Source: Stomoxys calcitrans
Lineage: Eukaryota > Arthropoda > Insecta > Diptera > Muscidae
DNA: 64,000 bases
Assembly: GCF_963082655.1 (NCBI RefSeq)
Contig: NC_081552.1
Coordinates: 58,260,561 to 58,324,560, forward strand
Direction of reading: 5' to 3'
Positions 35,862-49,082 of this stretch are shown in pieces. Under the pieces are notes generated by a model. The model did no database searches. It saw only the letters and a program-made list of their open reading frames with translations, and had not been told where the DNA came from. The position numbers and the translations under genes were made by a program. Position 1 is the first letter of the stretch. The number at the start of each line of letters is the position of its first letter.

Positions 35862-37206
35862 AGACTTGTTGAATTAAATTATATTTATGTTGGGGACCTG
35901 TGTAAAATGTCAGCCAATTCGAATAAGAATTGCGCTCTTTGTGGGCTCAAGAAGTAAAATAGAGAGATCGATTTATATGGGAGCTGTATCGGGCTATAGA
36001 CCGATTCAGATCATAAAAAACCCATATATTAATGGTCATGAGAGAATACGTCGTACAAAATTTAAGGCAAATCGGATAATAATTGCGACCTCTAGAGGCC
36101 CAAGAAGTCAAGATCCCAGATCGGTTCATAACCTGATTTAGCTGCCATATAAATCAGGTTATGAACCGACTTGAACTTTATTTGACATAGTTGTTGAAAG
36201 TAACAATAAAAAACGTCTTGCAAAATTTCAGCCAAATCGGATAGGAATTGCGCCCTCTAGAGGCTCAAGAAGTCAAGTTCCCAGATCTGTTTATATGACA
36301 GCTATATCAGGTTATGAACCGATTTGAACCATATTTGGCACAGTTATTGGATATCATAACAAAATACTACGTGCCAAAATTTATTCAAATTGGATAAGAA
36401 TTGCGTCCTCTAGAGGCTCAAGAAGTCAAGACCCAAGATCGGTTTATATGACAGCTATATCAGGTTATGGACCGATTCAAACCATACCTGGCACAGTTGT
36501 TGGATAAAATAACAAAACACGTCGTGCAAAATTTCATTCCAATCGGATAAGAATTGCGCACGCTAGAGGCTCAAGAAGTCAAAACCCCAAATCGGTTTAT
36601 ATGGCAGCTATATCAGGTTATGGACCGATTTGAACCATACTTGACACAGTTGTTGGATGTAATAACAAAACACGTCGTGCAAAATTTCATTCCAATCGGA
36701 TAAGAATTGCGCACTCTAGAAGCTGAAGAAGTCAAGACCCAAGATCGGTTTATAAGGCAGCTATATCAGGTTATAAACCGATTTGAACCATACTTGGCGC
36801 AGTTGTTGGATATCATAACAAAACACGTCGTACAAAATTTCATCCCAATCGGATAGGAATTGCGCACTCTAGAGGCTCAAGAAGTCAAGACCAAAGATCG
36901 GTTTATATGGCAGCTATATCAAAACATGGACCGATATGGCCCATTTACAATACCAACCGACCTACATCAATAAGAAGTATTTGTGACAAATTTTAAGCGG
37001 CTAGCTTTACTCCTTCGGAAGTTAGCGTGCTTTCGACAGGCAGACGGACGGACGGACAGACGGACGGACATGGCTAGATCGACATAAAATTTCGCGACGA
37101 TCAAGAATATATACACTTTATGGGGTCTCAGACGAATATTTCGAGTAGTTACAATCAGAATGACGAAATTAGTATACCCCCCATCTTATGGTGGAGGGTA
37201 TAAAAA
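35862..37206 (+). mobile_element. Family B element, 5'-truncated
   Basis: It starts within the leader (TTAAATTATATTTATGTTGGGGACCTGTGTAAAATGTCAGCC), has about seven monomers, a CAGGCAGACGGACGGACGGACAGACGG tract and the 3' end GGTGGAGGGTATAAAAA. It is followed head-to-tail by another B element at 37207. Confidence 0.83.
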
Positions 37207-38826
37207 AACAAGTAAAAGCGTGCTATGTGCGGCCGGGCCGAATCTTATATACCCTCCACCATGGATTGCATTTGTTGTGTTCTTTTCCCGGCATCTCTTC
37301 TTAAGAAAAACAGGATATAAGAAAAAATTTGCTCTGCTATTAGAGCGATATCAAAATATTGTCCGGTTTGAACCACATTTAAATTATGTGTTGGAGACCT
37401 GTGTAAAATGTCAGCCAATTCGAATAAGAATTGCACCCTTTGGGGGCTCAAGAAGTAAATAGAGAGATCGATTTATATGGGAGCTGTATCAGGTTATGAA
37501 CCGATTTGAACCTTATTTGACACAGTTGTTGAAAGAAAATTTCAGCCAAATCGGATAGGAATTGGGCCCTCTAGAAGCTCAAGAAGTAAAGACCCCAGAT
37601 CTGTTTATATGACAGCTATATCAGGTTATGAACCGATTTGAACCATACTTGGCACAGTTGTTGGATATCATAACAAATACTACGTGCAAAAATTCATTCA
37701 AATTGGATAAAAATTGCGCCCTCTGGAGGATCAAGAAGTCAAGACCCAAGATCGGTTTATATGACAGCTATATAAGGTTATGGACCGATTTGAACCATAC
37801 TTGGCACAGTTGTTGGATATCATAACAAATACTACATGCAAAATTCATTCAAATCAGATAAGAATGTCGCCCTCTGGAGGATCAAGAAGTCAAGACCAAA
37901 GATCGGTTTATATGACAGCTATATCAGGTTATGGACCGATTTGAACCATACTTGGCACAGTCGTTGGATATCATAACAAAACACGTCGTGCAAAAATTCA
38001 TTCAAATCGGATAAAAATTGCGCCCTCTGGAGGCTCAAGAAGTCAAGACCCAAGATCGGTTTATATGGCAGCTATATCAGGTTATGAACCGTTTTGAACC
38101 ATACTCGACACAGTTGTTGAATATCATAACAAAACACGTCGTGCAAAATTTCATTCCAATCGGATAAGAATTGCGCACTCTAGAGGCTCAAGAAGTCAAG
38201 ACCTAAGATCGGTTTATATGGCAGCTATATCAAAAGATAGACCGATTAGAACAATACTCGGCACATTTATTGAGTATCATAACAAAACACGTCGTGCAAA
38301 ATTTTATTCCAATCGGATAAGAATTGCGCACTCTAGAGGCTCAAGAATTCAAGACCCAAGATCGGTTTATATGGCAGCTATATCAAAACATGAACCGATT
38401 TGAACCATACTCGACACAGTTTTGAATGTCATAACAAAACACGTCGTGCAAAATTTCATTCCAGTCGGATAAGAATTGCGCACTCTAGAGGCTCAAGAAG
38501 TCAAGACCCAAGATCGGTTTATATGGCAGCTATATCAAAACATGGACCGATATGGCCCATTTACAATACCAACTGACCTACACTAATAAGAAGTATTTGT
38601 GCAAAATTTCAAGCGGCTAGCTTTACTCCTTCGGAAGTTAGCGTGCTTTCGACAGACAGACAGACAGACGGACGGACAGACGGACGGACATGGCTAGATC
38701 GACATAAAATTTCACGACGATCAAGAATATATATACTTTATGGGGTCTCAGACGAATATTTCGAGTAGTTACAAACAGAATGACGAAATTAGTATACCCC
38801 CCATCCTATGGTGGAGGATATAAAAA
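37207..38826 (+). mobile_element. Family B element
   Basis: The 5' end is AACAAGTAAAAGCGTGCTATGTGCGGCCGGGCCGAATC (palindrome altered at its left edge), then leader, eight to nine monomers, CAGACAGACAGACAGACGGACGG, and the 3' end CCTATGGTGGAGGATATAAAAA. Its 5' A residues merge with the A-run of the preceding element. Confidence 0.85.
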
Positions 38827-39539
38827 GGGGACAGATATCTGAAATTTTATACGGAAATATTACAAAACTTCATAGTCTTATAAACTGAGTGAAAGGGCGC
38901 AATTCTCCAACATATATTTTAATTGTGGTCCAAACCGGACTATATCTTGATATCGCTCTAATAGCAAAGCAAGTATTTTCATATATTTTATATATCGCGC
39001 AATTCCTATCCGATTTGGCTGAAAATTTACATGAAGTATTTTAATCTTACTTTCAACTACTGTGTCAAAAAAGGTTCAAATCGGTTAATAAACTGATATA
39101 GCTGCCATATAAACCGATCTGGGATCTTGAATCCTTGAGCCTCTAGAGGTCGCAATTATTATCCGATTTGCCTGAAATTTTGTACGACGGATTTTCTCAT
39201 GACCATCAACATATGTGTTTATTATGGTCTGAATCGGTCTATAGTCTGATACAGATACAGCTCCCATATAAATCGATCGCTCTATTTTACTTCTTGAGCC
39301 CCCAAAGGGCGCAATTCTTTTTCGAATTGGCTGACATTTTACACAGGTCTCCAACGTATAATATAATTGTGGTCCAAACCGGACCATATCTTTATATCGC
39401 TATAATAGCAGAGCAAATCTTTTCTTATATCTTTTTTTGCCTAAGAAGAGATGCCGGAAAAAGAACTCGACAAATGCGATCCATGGTGGAGGGTATGCAA
39501 GATTCGGCCCGGCCGAACTTAGCACGCTTTTACTTGTTT
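38827..39539 (-). mobile_element. Family B element, inverted, 3'-truncated
   Basis: After about 60 bp of unassigned sequence and a duplicated leader scrap (AACATATATTTTAATTGTGG.., 38910-38990), two reversed monomers and the leader lead to GAGATGCCGGAAAAAGAACTCG and the palindrome-bearing 5' end CTTAGCACGCTTTTACTTGTT. One spot duplicates GATACAGATACAG. Confidence 0.78.
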
Positions 39540-39608
39540 TAAATAAAATAGAAAATAGTACCAAGAATAACAAGCCATCGTAAAAATCATGAAGTCGTAA
39601 AGAATTTA

Positions 39609-41185
39609 AACAAGTAAAAGCGTGCTAAGTTCGGCCGGGCCGAATCTTATATACCCTCCACCATGGATCGCATTTGTCGAGTTCTTTTCCCGGCATCTCT
39701 TCTTAGGCAAAAACAAGTAAAAGCGTGCTAAGTTCGGCCGGGCCGAATCTTATATACCCTCCACCATGGATCGCATTTGTCGAGTTCTTTTCCCGGAACT
39801 ATTTACATGGGATCTGTTTCGGGCTATAGACCGATTCAGACCATAATAAACACATTTGTTGATGGTCATGAGAGGATCCATCGTACAAAATTTCAGGCAT
39901 ATCGGATAATAATTGCGACCTCTAGGGGTCAAGAAGTCAAGATCCCAGATCGGTTTATATGGCAGCTATATCAGGTTATGAACCGATTTGAACCTTATTT
40001 GACACAGTTGTTGAAAGTAAAAATAAAATACGTCGTGCAAAATTTCAGCCAAATCGGATAGGAATTGCGCCCTCCAGAAGCAGAAGAAATCAAATCCCCA
40101 GATCTGTTTATATGACAGCTATATCAGGTTATGAACCGATTTGAACCATACTTAGCACAGTTGTTGGATATCATAACGAAATACTTCGTGCAAAAATTGA
40201 TTCAAATCGGATAGGAATTGTGCCCTCTAGAGGGTCAAGAAGTCAAGACCCAAGATCGGTTTATATGGCAGCTATATCAGGTTATAGACCGATTTGAACC
40301 ACAATTGGCACAGTTGTTGGGTATCATAACAAAACATGTCGTGCGAAATTCCATTCCAATCGGATAAGAATTGCGCCCTCTCGAGGGTCAAGAAGTCAAA
40401 ACCCAAGATCGGTTTATATGGTAGCTATATCAGGTTATAAGCCGATTTGAACCATACTTGGCACTGTTGTTGGATATAATAACAAAACACGTCGTGCAAA
40501 ATTTCATTCCAATCGGATAAGAATTGCGCACTCTAGAGGCTCAAGAAGTCAAGACCCAAGATCGGTTTATATGGCAGCTATATCAGGTTATGGACCGATT
40601 TGAACCATACTTGGCGCAGTTGTTGGATATCATAACAAAACATGTTGTGCAAAATTTCATTCTGATCGGATAAGAATTGCGCACGCTAGAGGCTCAAGAA
40701 GTCAAGACCCAAGATCGGTTTATATGGCAGCTATATCAGGTTATGGACCGATTTAAACCATAGTTGGCACAGTTGTTGGATATCATAGCAAAACACGTCA
40801 TGCAAAATTTCATTCCAATCGGATAAGAATTGCGCACTCTACAGGCTCAAGAAGTCAAGACCCAAGATCGGTTTATATGGCAGCTATATCAAACCATGGA
40901 CCGATATGGCCCATTTACAATACCAACCGACCTACACTAATAGGAAGTATTTGTGCAAAATTTCAAGCGCCTAGCTTAACTCCTTCGAAAGTTAGCGTGC
41001 TTTCGACAGACAGACGGACGGACGGACGGACGGACAGACGGACGGACATGGCTAGATCGACATAAAATGTCACGACGATCAAGAATATATATACTTTATG
41101 GGGTCTCAGACGAATATTTCGAGTAGTTACAAACAGAATGACGAAATTAGTATACCCCCCATCTTATGGTGGAGGGTATAAAAAA
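39609..41185 (+). mobile_element. Family B element with duplicated 5' module
   Basis: Two direct copies of the 5' end start at 39609 and 39712 (103-bp period). The second is cut after TTTTCCCGG and joined to AACTATTTACATGGGATCTG, removing the leader. About eight monomers, a GACGGACGGACGGACGGACAGACGG tract and the 3' end follow. The 68-bp stretch 39540-39608 to its left is unassigned AT-rich spacer. Confidence 0.85.
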
Positions 41186-42373
41186 GTAAAAGCGTGCTAA
41201 GTTCGGCCGGGCCGAATCTTATATACCCTCCACCATGGATCGCATTTGTCGAGTTCTTTTCCAGGCATCTCTTCTTAGGCAAAAAAGGATATAAGAAAAG
41301 AGTTGCTCTGCTATTAAAACGATATCAAGATATGGTCCGGTTCGGACCACAATTAAATTATATGTTGGAGACCTGTGTAAAATTTCAGCCAATTTGTATA
41401 AGAATTGCGCCCATTGGGGCTCACGAAATAAAATAGAGAGAACGATTTATATGGGATCTGTATCGGGCTATAGACCGATTCAGACCATAATAAACACGTT
41501 TGTTGATGGTCATGAGAGGATCCGTCGTACACAATTTCAGGCATATCGGATAATAATTGCGACTTCTAGGGGTCAAGTAGTCAAGATCCCAGATCGGTTT
41601 ATATGGCAGCTATATCAGGTTATGAACCGATTTGAACCTTATTTGACACAGTTGTTGGAAGTAAAAATAAAATACGTCATGCAAAATTTCAGCCAAATCG
41701 GATAGGAATTGCGACCTCTAGAAGCTCAAGAAGTCAAATCCCCAGATCTGTTTATATGACAGCTATATCAGGTTATGGACCGATTTCAACCATACTTGGC
41801 GCAGTTGTTGGATATCATAACGAAATACTTGGTGCAAAAATTCATTCAAATCGGATAAGAATTGTGCCCTCTAGAGGCTCAAGAAGTCAAGACCCAAGAT
41901 CGGTTTACATGGCAGCTATATTAGGTTATGGACCGATTTGAACCATACTTGGCACAGTTGTTGGGTATCATAACAAAACACGTCGTGCAAAATTTCATTC
42001 AAATCGGATAAGAATTGCGCACTCTAGAGGCTCAAGAAGTCAAGACCCAAGATCGGTTTATATGGCAGCTATATCAAAACATGAACCGATATGGCCCATT
42101 TACAATACCAACCGACCTACACTAATAAGAAGTATTTGTGCAAAATTTCAAGCGGCTAGCTTTACTCCTTCGGAAGTTAGCGTGCTTTCGACAGACAGAC
42201 GGACGGACGGACGGACGGACGGACAGACGGACGGACATGGCTAGATCGACACAAAATTTCACGACGATCAAGAATATATATACTTTATGGGGTCTCAGAC
42301 GAATATTTCGAGTAGTTACAAACAGAATGACGAAATTAGTATGCCCCCCATCTTATGGTGGAGGGTATAAAAA
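41184..42373 (+). mobile_element. Family B element, head-to-tail with preceding copy
   Basis: AAGTAAAAGCGTGCTAAGTTCGG directly follows the previous GTATAAAA. It has a full leader, about four monomers, a GACGGACGG tract and the 3' end GGTGGAGGGTATAAAAA. The spacer 42374-42427 contains a duplicated ATTGCTTGTTAGCT. Confidence 0.87.
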
Positions 42374-42427
42374 CATTGCTTGTTAGCTTCTTATTGCTTG
42401 TTAGCTAGTAGCAATTAAAATAATTAG

Positions 42428-43338
42428 AACAAGTAAGAGCGTGCTAACTTCGGCCGGGCCGAATCTTATATACCCTCCACCATTGATCGCATTTGTCGAG
42501 TTCTATGCGCGGTATCTCTTTTTAGACAAACATAGAATATTGAATAAGAACTGTTATCCTATTGGAGCTATATCAAGTTATAGTTCGATTCGAACCATAA
42601 ATGAATGCTGATTGACATTGTAGAAGTCATTGTGTAATATTTCAGTTCATTCGGATAAGAATTGCGCCTTGTAGGGGCTCAAGCAGCAAAATCGGGAGAT
42701 AGGTTTATATGGGAGCTGTATCAAGCTATTGATCGATTCAGACCATACTAGACACGTATATTGAAGGTCATGAGAGAAGGCCTTGTACAAAATTTCAGCC
42801 AAATCGGATGAGAATTGCGCCCTCTAGAGGTTCGAGAAGTCAAGATCCCAGATCCGTTTATATGGCAGCTATATCAGGTTCTATATCGATTTACGCCATA
42901 CTTAGCACAGTTATTGGAAGTCATAACAAAACACCTCGTGCAAAATTTCAGCCAAATCGGATGGGAACTGCGCCATCACTTGGCTCAAAAAGTCAAGATC
43001 CAAGATCGGTTTATATGACAGCTATACCAGAATATGAACCGATTTGAATCATACTTAGCACAGTTGTTGAAAGTAATACCAAAACACTACGCAAAATTTT
43101 AGTTAAATCGGATAAGAATTGCGCACTCTAGAGGCTCAAGAAGTCAAGACCCAAGATCGGTTTATATGGCAGCTATATGAAAACATGGACCGATATGGCC
43201 CATTTACAATACCAACCGACCTACACTAATAAGTATTTGTGCAAAATTTCAAGCGGCTAGCTCTACTCCTTCGGAAGTTAGCGTGCTTTTGACAGACAGA
43301 CGGACGGACGGACGGACATGGCTAGGTCGACATAAAAT
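42428..43338 (+). mobile_element. Family B element, diverged, 3'-truncated
   Basis: The 5' end AACAAGTAAGAGCGTGCTAACTTCGGCCGGGCCGAATC and CCACCATTGATCGC are followed by a leader with several substitutions (CTATGCGCGGTATCTC), three monomers and the microsatellite. It stops at CTAGGTCGACATAAAAT, before the (TA)n tract and 3' terminus. Confidence 0.8.
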
Positions 43339-43803
43339 GGCCGACAATCCGGCCAGCCGATTGGCCATATTATACGGAGTCAGTAAACGCTCACCTATGC
43401 GAGCTTTCTTGTAGGGTGAACGGCTACTACGATGATCACGCGAAGAAGCATGGGCTAGCGCTATCAGCGATTGGGTAGCAAAGAACATTTGGTTGAGTAT
43501 TTCGCTGACAGGAGTCCTGACTCGTCATTGCGACTAACTGTCTTCGAAGTCGCGCTGAACGCAGGTAAAGGCAGACTTCTGCAGGGTGTGCGATGGAGCT
43601 GGAAATGCACCCAGAGAAATCATTGGTTGGAATTCGATTATAATATTAATTGATGATATTGGTAGGCAGGTAAAGGCAAACATCTGCAGGGTGTGCAATC
43701 GTGCGATGGAGCTGGAAACGCACTCAGAGAAATCATTGGATTACAATATTAATTGATGATATTGGTAAATAATTTTTAATTGTCAGCACCAAATGTCAGT
43801 CAT
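43339..43803. other. Unassigned block with a ~105-bp direct duplication
   Basis: This GC-richer, non-DINE sequence begins GGCCGACAATCCGGCCAGCCG. From about 43560 a segment with GCAGGTAAAGGCA, CTGCAGGGTGTGC, GATGGAGCTGGAAA, CAGAGAAATCATTGG and ATTGATGATATTGGTA is repeated starting at about 43667. The origin is not recognised. It could be captured host sequence or the remains of another transposon. Confidence 0.6.
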
Positions 43804-45893
43804 TTTTATACCCTCCACCATAAGATGGGGGGTATACTAATTTCGTCATTCTGTTTGTAACTACTCGAAATATTCGTCTGAGACCCCATAAAGTTTATAT
43901 ATTCTTGATCGTCGCGACATTTTATGTCGATCTAGCCATGTCCGTCTGTCCGTCCGTCCGTCCGTCCGTCTGTCTGTCGAAAGCACGCTAACTTCCGAAG
44001 GAGTAAAGCTAGCCGCTTGAAATTTTGCACAAATACTTCTTATTAGTGTAGGTCGGTTGGTATTGTAAATGGGCCATATCGGTCCATGTTTTGATATAGC
44101 TGCCACATAAACCGATCTTGGGTCTTGACTTCTTGAGCCTCTAGAGTGCGCAATTCTTATCCGATTGGAACGAAATTTTGCACGACGTGTTTTGCTATGA
44201 TATTCAACTACTGTGCCAAGTAAAGTTCACATCGGTCCATAACCTGATATAGCTGCCATATAAACCGATCTTGGGTCTTGACTTCTTGAGCCTCTAGCGT
44301 GCGCAATTCTTATCCGATCAGAATGAAATTTTGCACGACGTGTTATGTTATGATATCCAACAACTGCGCCAAGTATGGTTGAAATCGGTCCATAATCTGA
44401 TATAGCTGCCATATAAACCGATCTTGGGTTTTGACTTCTTGAGCCTCTAGAGTGCGCAATTCTTATCCGATTGGAACGAAATTTTGCACGACGTGTTTCG
44501 TTATTATATCCAACAACTGTGCCAAGTATGGTTCAAATCGGTTCATAACCTGATATAGCTGTCATATAAACCGATCTTGGGTCTTGACTTCTTGAGCCTC
44601 TAGAGTGCGCAATTCTTATCCGATTGGAATGAAATTTTGATATTCAACTACTGTGCCAAGTAAAGTTCACATCGGTCCATAACCTGATATAGCTGCCATA
44701 TAAACCGATCTTGGGTCTTGACTTCTTGAGCCTCTAGCGTGCGCAATTCTTATCCGATCAGAATGAAATTTTGCACGACGTGTTATGTTATGATATCCAA
44801 CAACTGCGCCAAGTATGGTTTAAATCGGTCCATAACCTGATATAGCTGCCATAAAAACCGATCTTGGGTTTTGACTTCTTGAGCCTCTAGAGTGCGCAAT
44901 TCTTATCCGATTGGAACGAAATTTTGCACGACGTGTTTTGTTATGATATCCAACAAGTGTGCCAAGTATAGTTCAAATCGGTTCATAACCTGATATAGCT
45001 GCCATATAAACCGATCTTGGGTCTTGACTTCATGAGCCTCTAGAGTGCGCAATTCTTATCCGATTGGAATGGAATTTCGCACGACGTGTTTTGCTATGAT
45101 GTTCAACAACTGTGCCAAGTATGGTTTAAATCGGTCCATAACCTGATATAGCTGCCATATAAACCGATCTTGGGTCTTGACTTCTTGAGCCTCTAGAGGG
45201 CACAATTCTTATCCGATTTGAATGAATTTTTGCACGAAGTATTTCGGTATGATATTCATCAACTGTGCCAAGTATGGTTGAAATCGGTCCATAACCTGAT
45301 ATAGCTGTCATATAAACCGATCTGGGATCTGGATCTGGGATCTTCTTGAGCTTCTAGAGGGCGCAATTCGTATCCGATTTGGCTGAAATTTTGCATGACG
45401 TATTTTATTTTTACTTTCAATAACTGTGTCAAATAAGGTTCAAATCGGTTCATAACCTGATATAGCTGCCATATAAACCGATCTGGGATCTTGACTTCTT
45501 GACCCCTAGAGGTCGCAATTAATATCCGATATGCCTGAAATTTTGTATGACGGATCCTCTCATGACCATCAACAAACATGTTTATTATGGCCTGAATCGG
45601 TCTATAGCCCGATACAAATCCCATATAAATCGTTCTCTCTATTTTACTTCGTGAGCCCCAATGGGCGCAATTCTTATACGAATTGACTGAAATTTTACAC
45701 AGGTCTCCAACACATAATTTAATTGTGGTCCGAACCGGACCATATCTTGATATCGTTTTAATAGCAGAGCAACTCTTTTCTTATATCCTTTTTTGCCTAA
45801 GAAGAGATGCCGCGAAAAGAACTCGACAAATGCGATCCATGGTGGAGGGTATATAAGATTCGGCCCGGCCGAACTTAGCACGCTTTTACTTGT
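43804..45893 (-). mobile_element. Family B element, inverted, with internal duplication
   Basis: It has the reversed 3' end, a TGTCCGTCTGTCCGTCCGTCCG tract, about eleven monomers, the leader and the 5' end CGGCCCGGCCGAACTTAGCACGC. A block starting at GATATTCAACTACTGTGCCAAG occurs at 44198 and again at 44639 (about 441 bp apart). The leader-side half, including GATCTGGGATCTGGATCTGGGATC, is nearly identical to the element at 47397-49082. Confidence 0.85.
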
Positions 45894-46171
45894 CTAAGTT
45901 CAATAGTTAACTGGATTACGATACTATTGAAAGCAATAAATTATTTGAAAATTCCTAACGGAGCACAAACAAATGGGTAACTCAACTACAATTTCAGTCA
46001 TTTGCATACACTGTCTGTTTTAGTTAGTGCTCCAACCAATTAATTACTTTAACCGAATGTGTTATTGTCATTTATATTCGGAAAAGCATTAAAGTTATTT
46101 ATTCTCTGTGTTAAGTATGGTAGTACCTATTAGAGCAAAAGTAAATGTCCCGTATGGACTTAAATAATTAT
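45894..46171. other. Unassigned single-copy spacer
   Basis: AT-rich sequence between two B elements that diverge outward from it (5' ends facing inward). It has no repeat in the window and no coding frame. It may be original genomic or older transposon sequence. Confidence 0.6.
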
Positions 46172-47190
46172 AACAAGTAAAAGCGTGCTAAGTTCGGCCG
46201 GGCCGAATCTTATATACCCTCCACCATGGATCGCATTTGTCGAGTTCTTTTCCCGGCATCTCTTCTTAGGCAAAAAAGGATATAAGAAAAGAGTTGCTCT
46301 GCTATTAAAACGATATCAAGATATGGTCCGGTTCGGACCACAATTAAATTATATGTTGGAGACCTGTGTAAAATTTCAGCCAATTCGAATAAGAATTGCG
46401 CCCATTGGGGCTCATGAAGTAAAATAGAGAGAACGATTTATATGGGAGCTTTATGGGGCTATAGACCGATTCAGACCATAATAAACACGTTTTGTTGATG
46501 GTCACGAGAGGATCCATCGTACAAAATTTCATAATAATTGCGACCTCTAGGGGTCAAGAAGTCAAGATCCCAGATCGGTTTATATGGCAGCTATATCAGG
46601 TTATAAACCGATTTGAACCTAAGTTGACACAGTTGTTGAAAGTAAAAATAAAATACGCCATGCAAAATTTTAGCCAAATCGGATAGGAATTGCGCCCTCT
46701 AGAAGCTCAAGAAGTCAAATTCCCAGATCTGTTTATATGACAGCTTTATCAGGTTATTGACCGATATCAACCATACTTGGCACAGTTGTTGGATATAACA
46801 ACAAAACACGTCGTGCAAAATTTCATTCTGATCGGATAAGAATTGAGCACTCTAGAGGCTCAAGAAGTCAAGACCCAAGATCGGTTTATATGGCAGCTAT
46901 ATGAAAACATGGACCGATATGGCCCATTTACAATACCAACCGACCTACACTAATAAGTATTGGTGCAAAATTTCAAGCGGCTAGCTCTACTCCTTCGGAA
47001 GTTAGCGTGCTTTTGACAGACAGACGGACGGACGGACGGACAGACGGGCGGACATGGCTAGATCGACATAAAATTTCACGACGATCAAGAATATATATAC
47101 TTTATGGGGTCTCAGACGAATATTTCGAGTAGTTACAAACAGAATGACGAAATTAGTATGCCCCCCATCTTATGGTGGAGGGTATAAAAA
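46172..47190 (+). mobile_element. Family B element, short
   Basis: The 5' end, leader, two to three monomers, GACAGACGGACGGACGGACGGACAGACGGGCGG tract and 3' end GGTGGAGGGTATAAAAA are all present. An internal deletion at about 46529 removes part of the first monomer (TTTCATAATAATTGCG). Confidence 0.85.
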
Positions 47191-47396
47191 GTAAAAGTTT
47201 TAGTTTTTATTATACCCTCCACCATAATCATAACATGTTTTGTTATGATATCCAACAACTGCGCCAAGTATGGTTCAAATCGGTCCATAACCTGATATAG
47301 CTGCCATATAAACCGATCTTGGGTCTTGACTTCCTGAGCCTCTAGAGTGCGCAATTCTTATCCGATTTGAATAAAATTTTGCACCACGTGTTTCGT
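47191..47396 (-). mobile_element. Family B fragment: 3' terminus fused to one monomer
   Basis: TTATACCCTCCACCAT (the reversed last 16 bp) is joined straight to AATCATAACATGTTTTG inside a monomer, skipping the microsatellite block. One reversed monomer follows. The next B element begins at 47397. Confidence 0.7.
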
Positions 47397-49082
47397 TATT
47401 ATACCCTCCACCATAAGATGGGGGGTATACTAATTTCGTCATTCTGTTTGTAACTACTCGAAATATTCGTCTGAGACCCCATAAAGTATATATATTCTTG
47501 ATCGTCGCGACATTTTATGTCGATCTAGCCATGTCCGTCCGTCTGTCCGTCCGTCCGTCCGTCCGTCCGTCCGTCCGTCCGTCCGTCCGTCCGTCCGTCT
47601 CTCTGTCGAAAGCACGCTAACTTCCGAAGGAGTAAAGCTAGCCGCTTGAAATTTTGCACAAATACTTCTTATTAGTGTAGGTCGGTTGGTATTGTAAATG
47701 GGCCATATCGGTCCATGTTTTGATATAGCTGCCATATAAACCGATCTTGGGTCTTGACTTCTTGAGCCTCTAGAGTGCGCAATTCTTATCCGATTGGAAC
47801 GAAATTTTGCACGACGTGTTTTGCTATGATATTCAACTACTGTGCCAAGTAAAGTTCACATCGGTCCATAACCTGATATAGCTGCCATATAAACCGATCT
47901 TGGGTCTTGACTTCTTGAGCCTCTAGCGTGCGCAATTCTTATCCGATCAGAATGAAATTTTGCACGACGTGTTATGTTATGATATCCAACAACTGCGCCA
48001 AGTATGGTTTAAATCGGTCCATAACCTGATATAGCTGCCATATAAACCGATCTTGGGTTTTGACTTCTTGAGCCTCTAGAGTGCGCAATTCTTATCCGAT
48101 TGGAACGAAATTTTGCACGACGTGTTTTGTTATGATATCCAACAACTGTGCCAAGTATAGTTCAAATCGGTTCATAACCTGATATAGCTGCCATATAAAC
48201 CGATCTTGGGTCTTGACTTCATGAGCCTCTAGAGTGCGCAATTCTTATCCGATTGGAATGGAATTTCGCACGACGTGTTTTGCTATGATGTTCAACAACT
48301 GTGCCAAGTATGGTTTAAATCGGTCCATAACCTGATATAGCTGCCATATAAACCGATCTTGGGTCTTGACTTCTTGAGCCTCTAGAGGGCACAATTCTTA
48401 TCCGATTTGAATGAATTTTTGCACGAAGTATTTCGGTATGATATTCATCAACTGTGCCAAGTATGGTTGAAATCGGTCCATAACCTGATATAGCTGTCAT
48501 ATAAACCGATCTGGGATCTGGATCTGGGATCTTCTTGAGCTTCTAGAGGGCGCAATTCGTATCCGATTTGGCTGAAATTTTGCATGACGTATTTTATTTT
48601 TACTTTCAATAACTGTGTCAAATAAGGTTCAAATCGGTTCATAACCTGATATAGCTGCCATATAAACCGATCTGGGATCTTGACTTCTTGACCCCTAGAG
48701 GTCGCAATTAATATCCGATATGCCTGAAATTTTGTATGACAGATCCTCTCATGACCATCAACAAACGTGTTTATTATGGCCTGAATCGGTCTATAGCCCG
48801 ATACAAATCCCATATAAATCGTTCTCTCTATTTTACTTCGTGAGCCCCAATGGGCGCAATTCTTATACGAATTGACTGAAATTTTACACAGGTCTCCAAC
48901 ACATAATTTAATTGTGGTCCGAACCGGACCATATCTTGATATCGTTTTAATAGCAGAGCAACTCTTTTCTTATATCCTTTTTTGCCTAAGAAGAGATGCC
49001 GGGAAAAGAACTCGACAAATGCGATCCATGGTGGAGGGTATATAAGATTCGGCCCGGCCGAACTTAGCACGCTTTTACTTGT
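47397..49082 (-). mobile_element. Family B element, inverted, near-duplicate of 43804-45893
   Basis: It has the reversed 3' end, the longest GTCC tract in the window (about 47530-47604), eight monomers, the leader and the 5' end with palindrome. Sequence from about 47755 on follows the copy at 43804-45893 almost base for base, except for that copy's 441-bp extra block. Flanks differ. Confidence 0.87.
47530..47604. repeat. (GTCC)n tetranucleotide microsatellite
   Basis: About 75 bp of CCGT/GTCC repeats with few interruptions, expanded relative to the 30-45 bp tracts of sibling elements. Confidence 0.95.
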
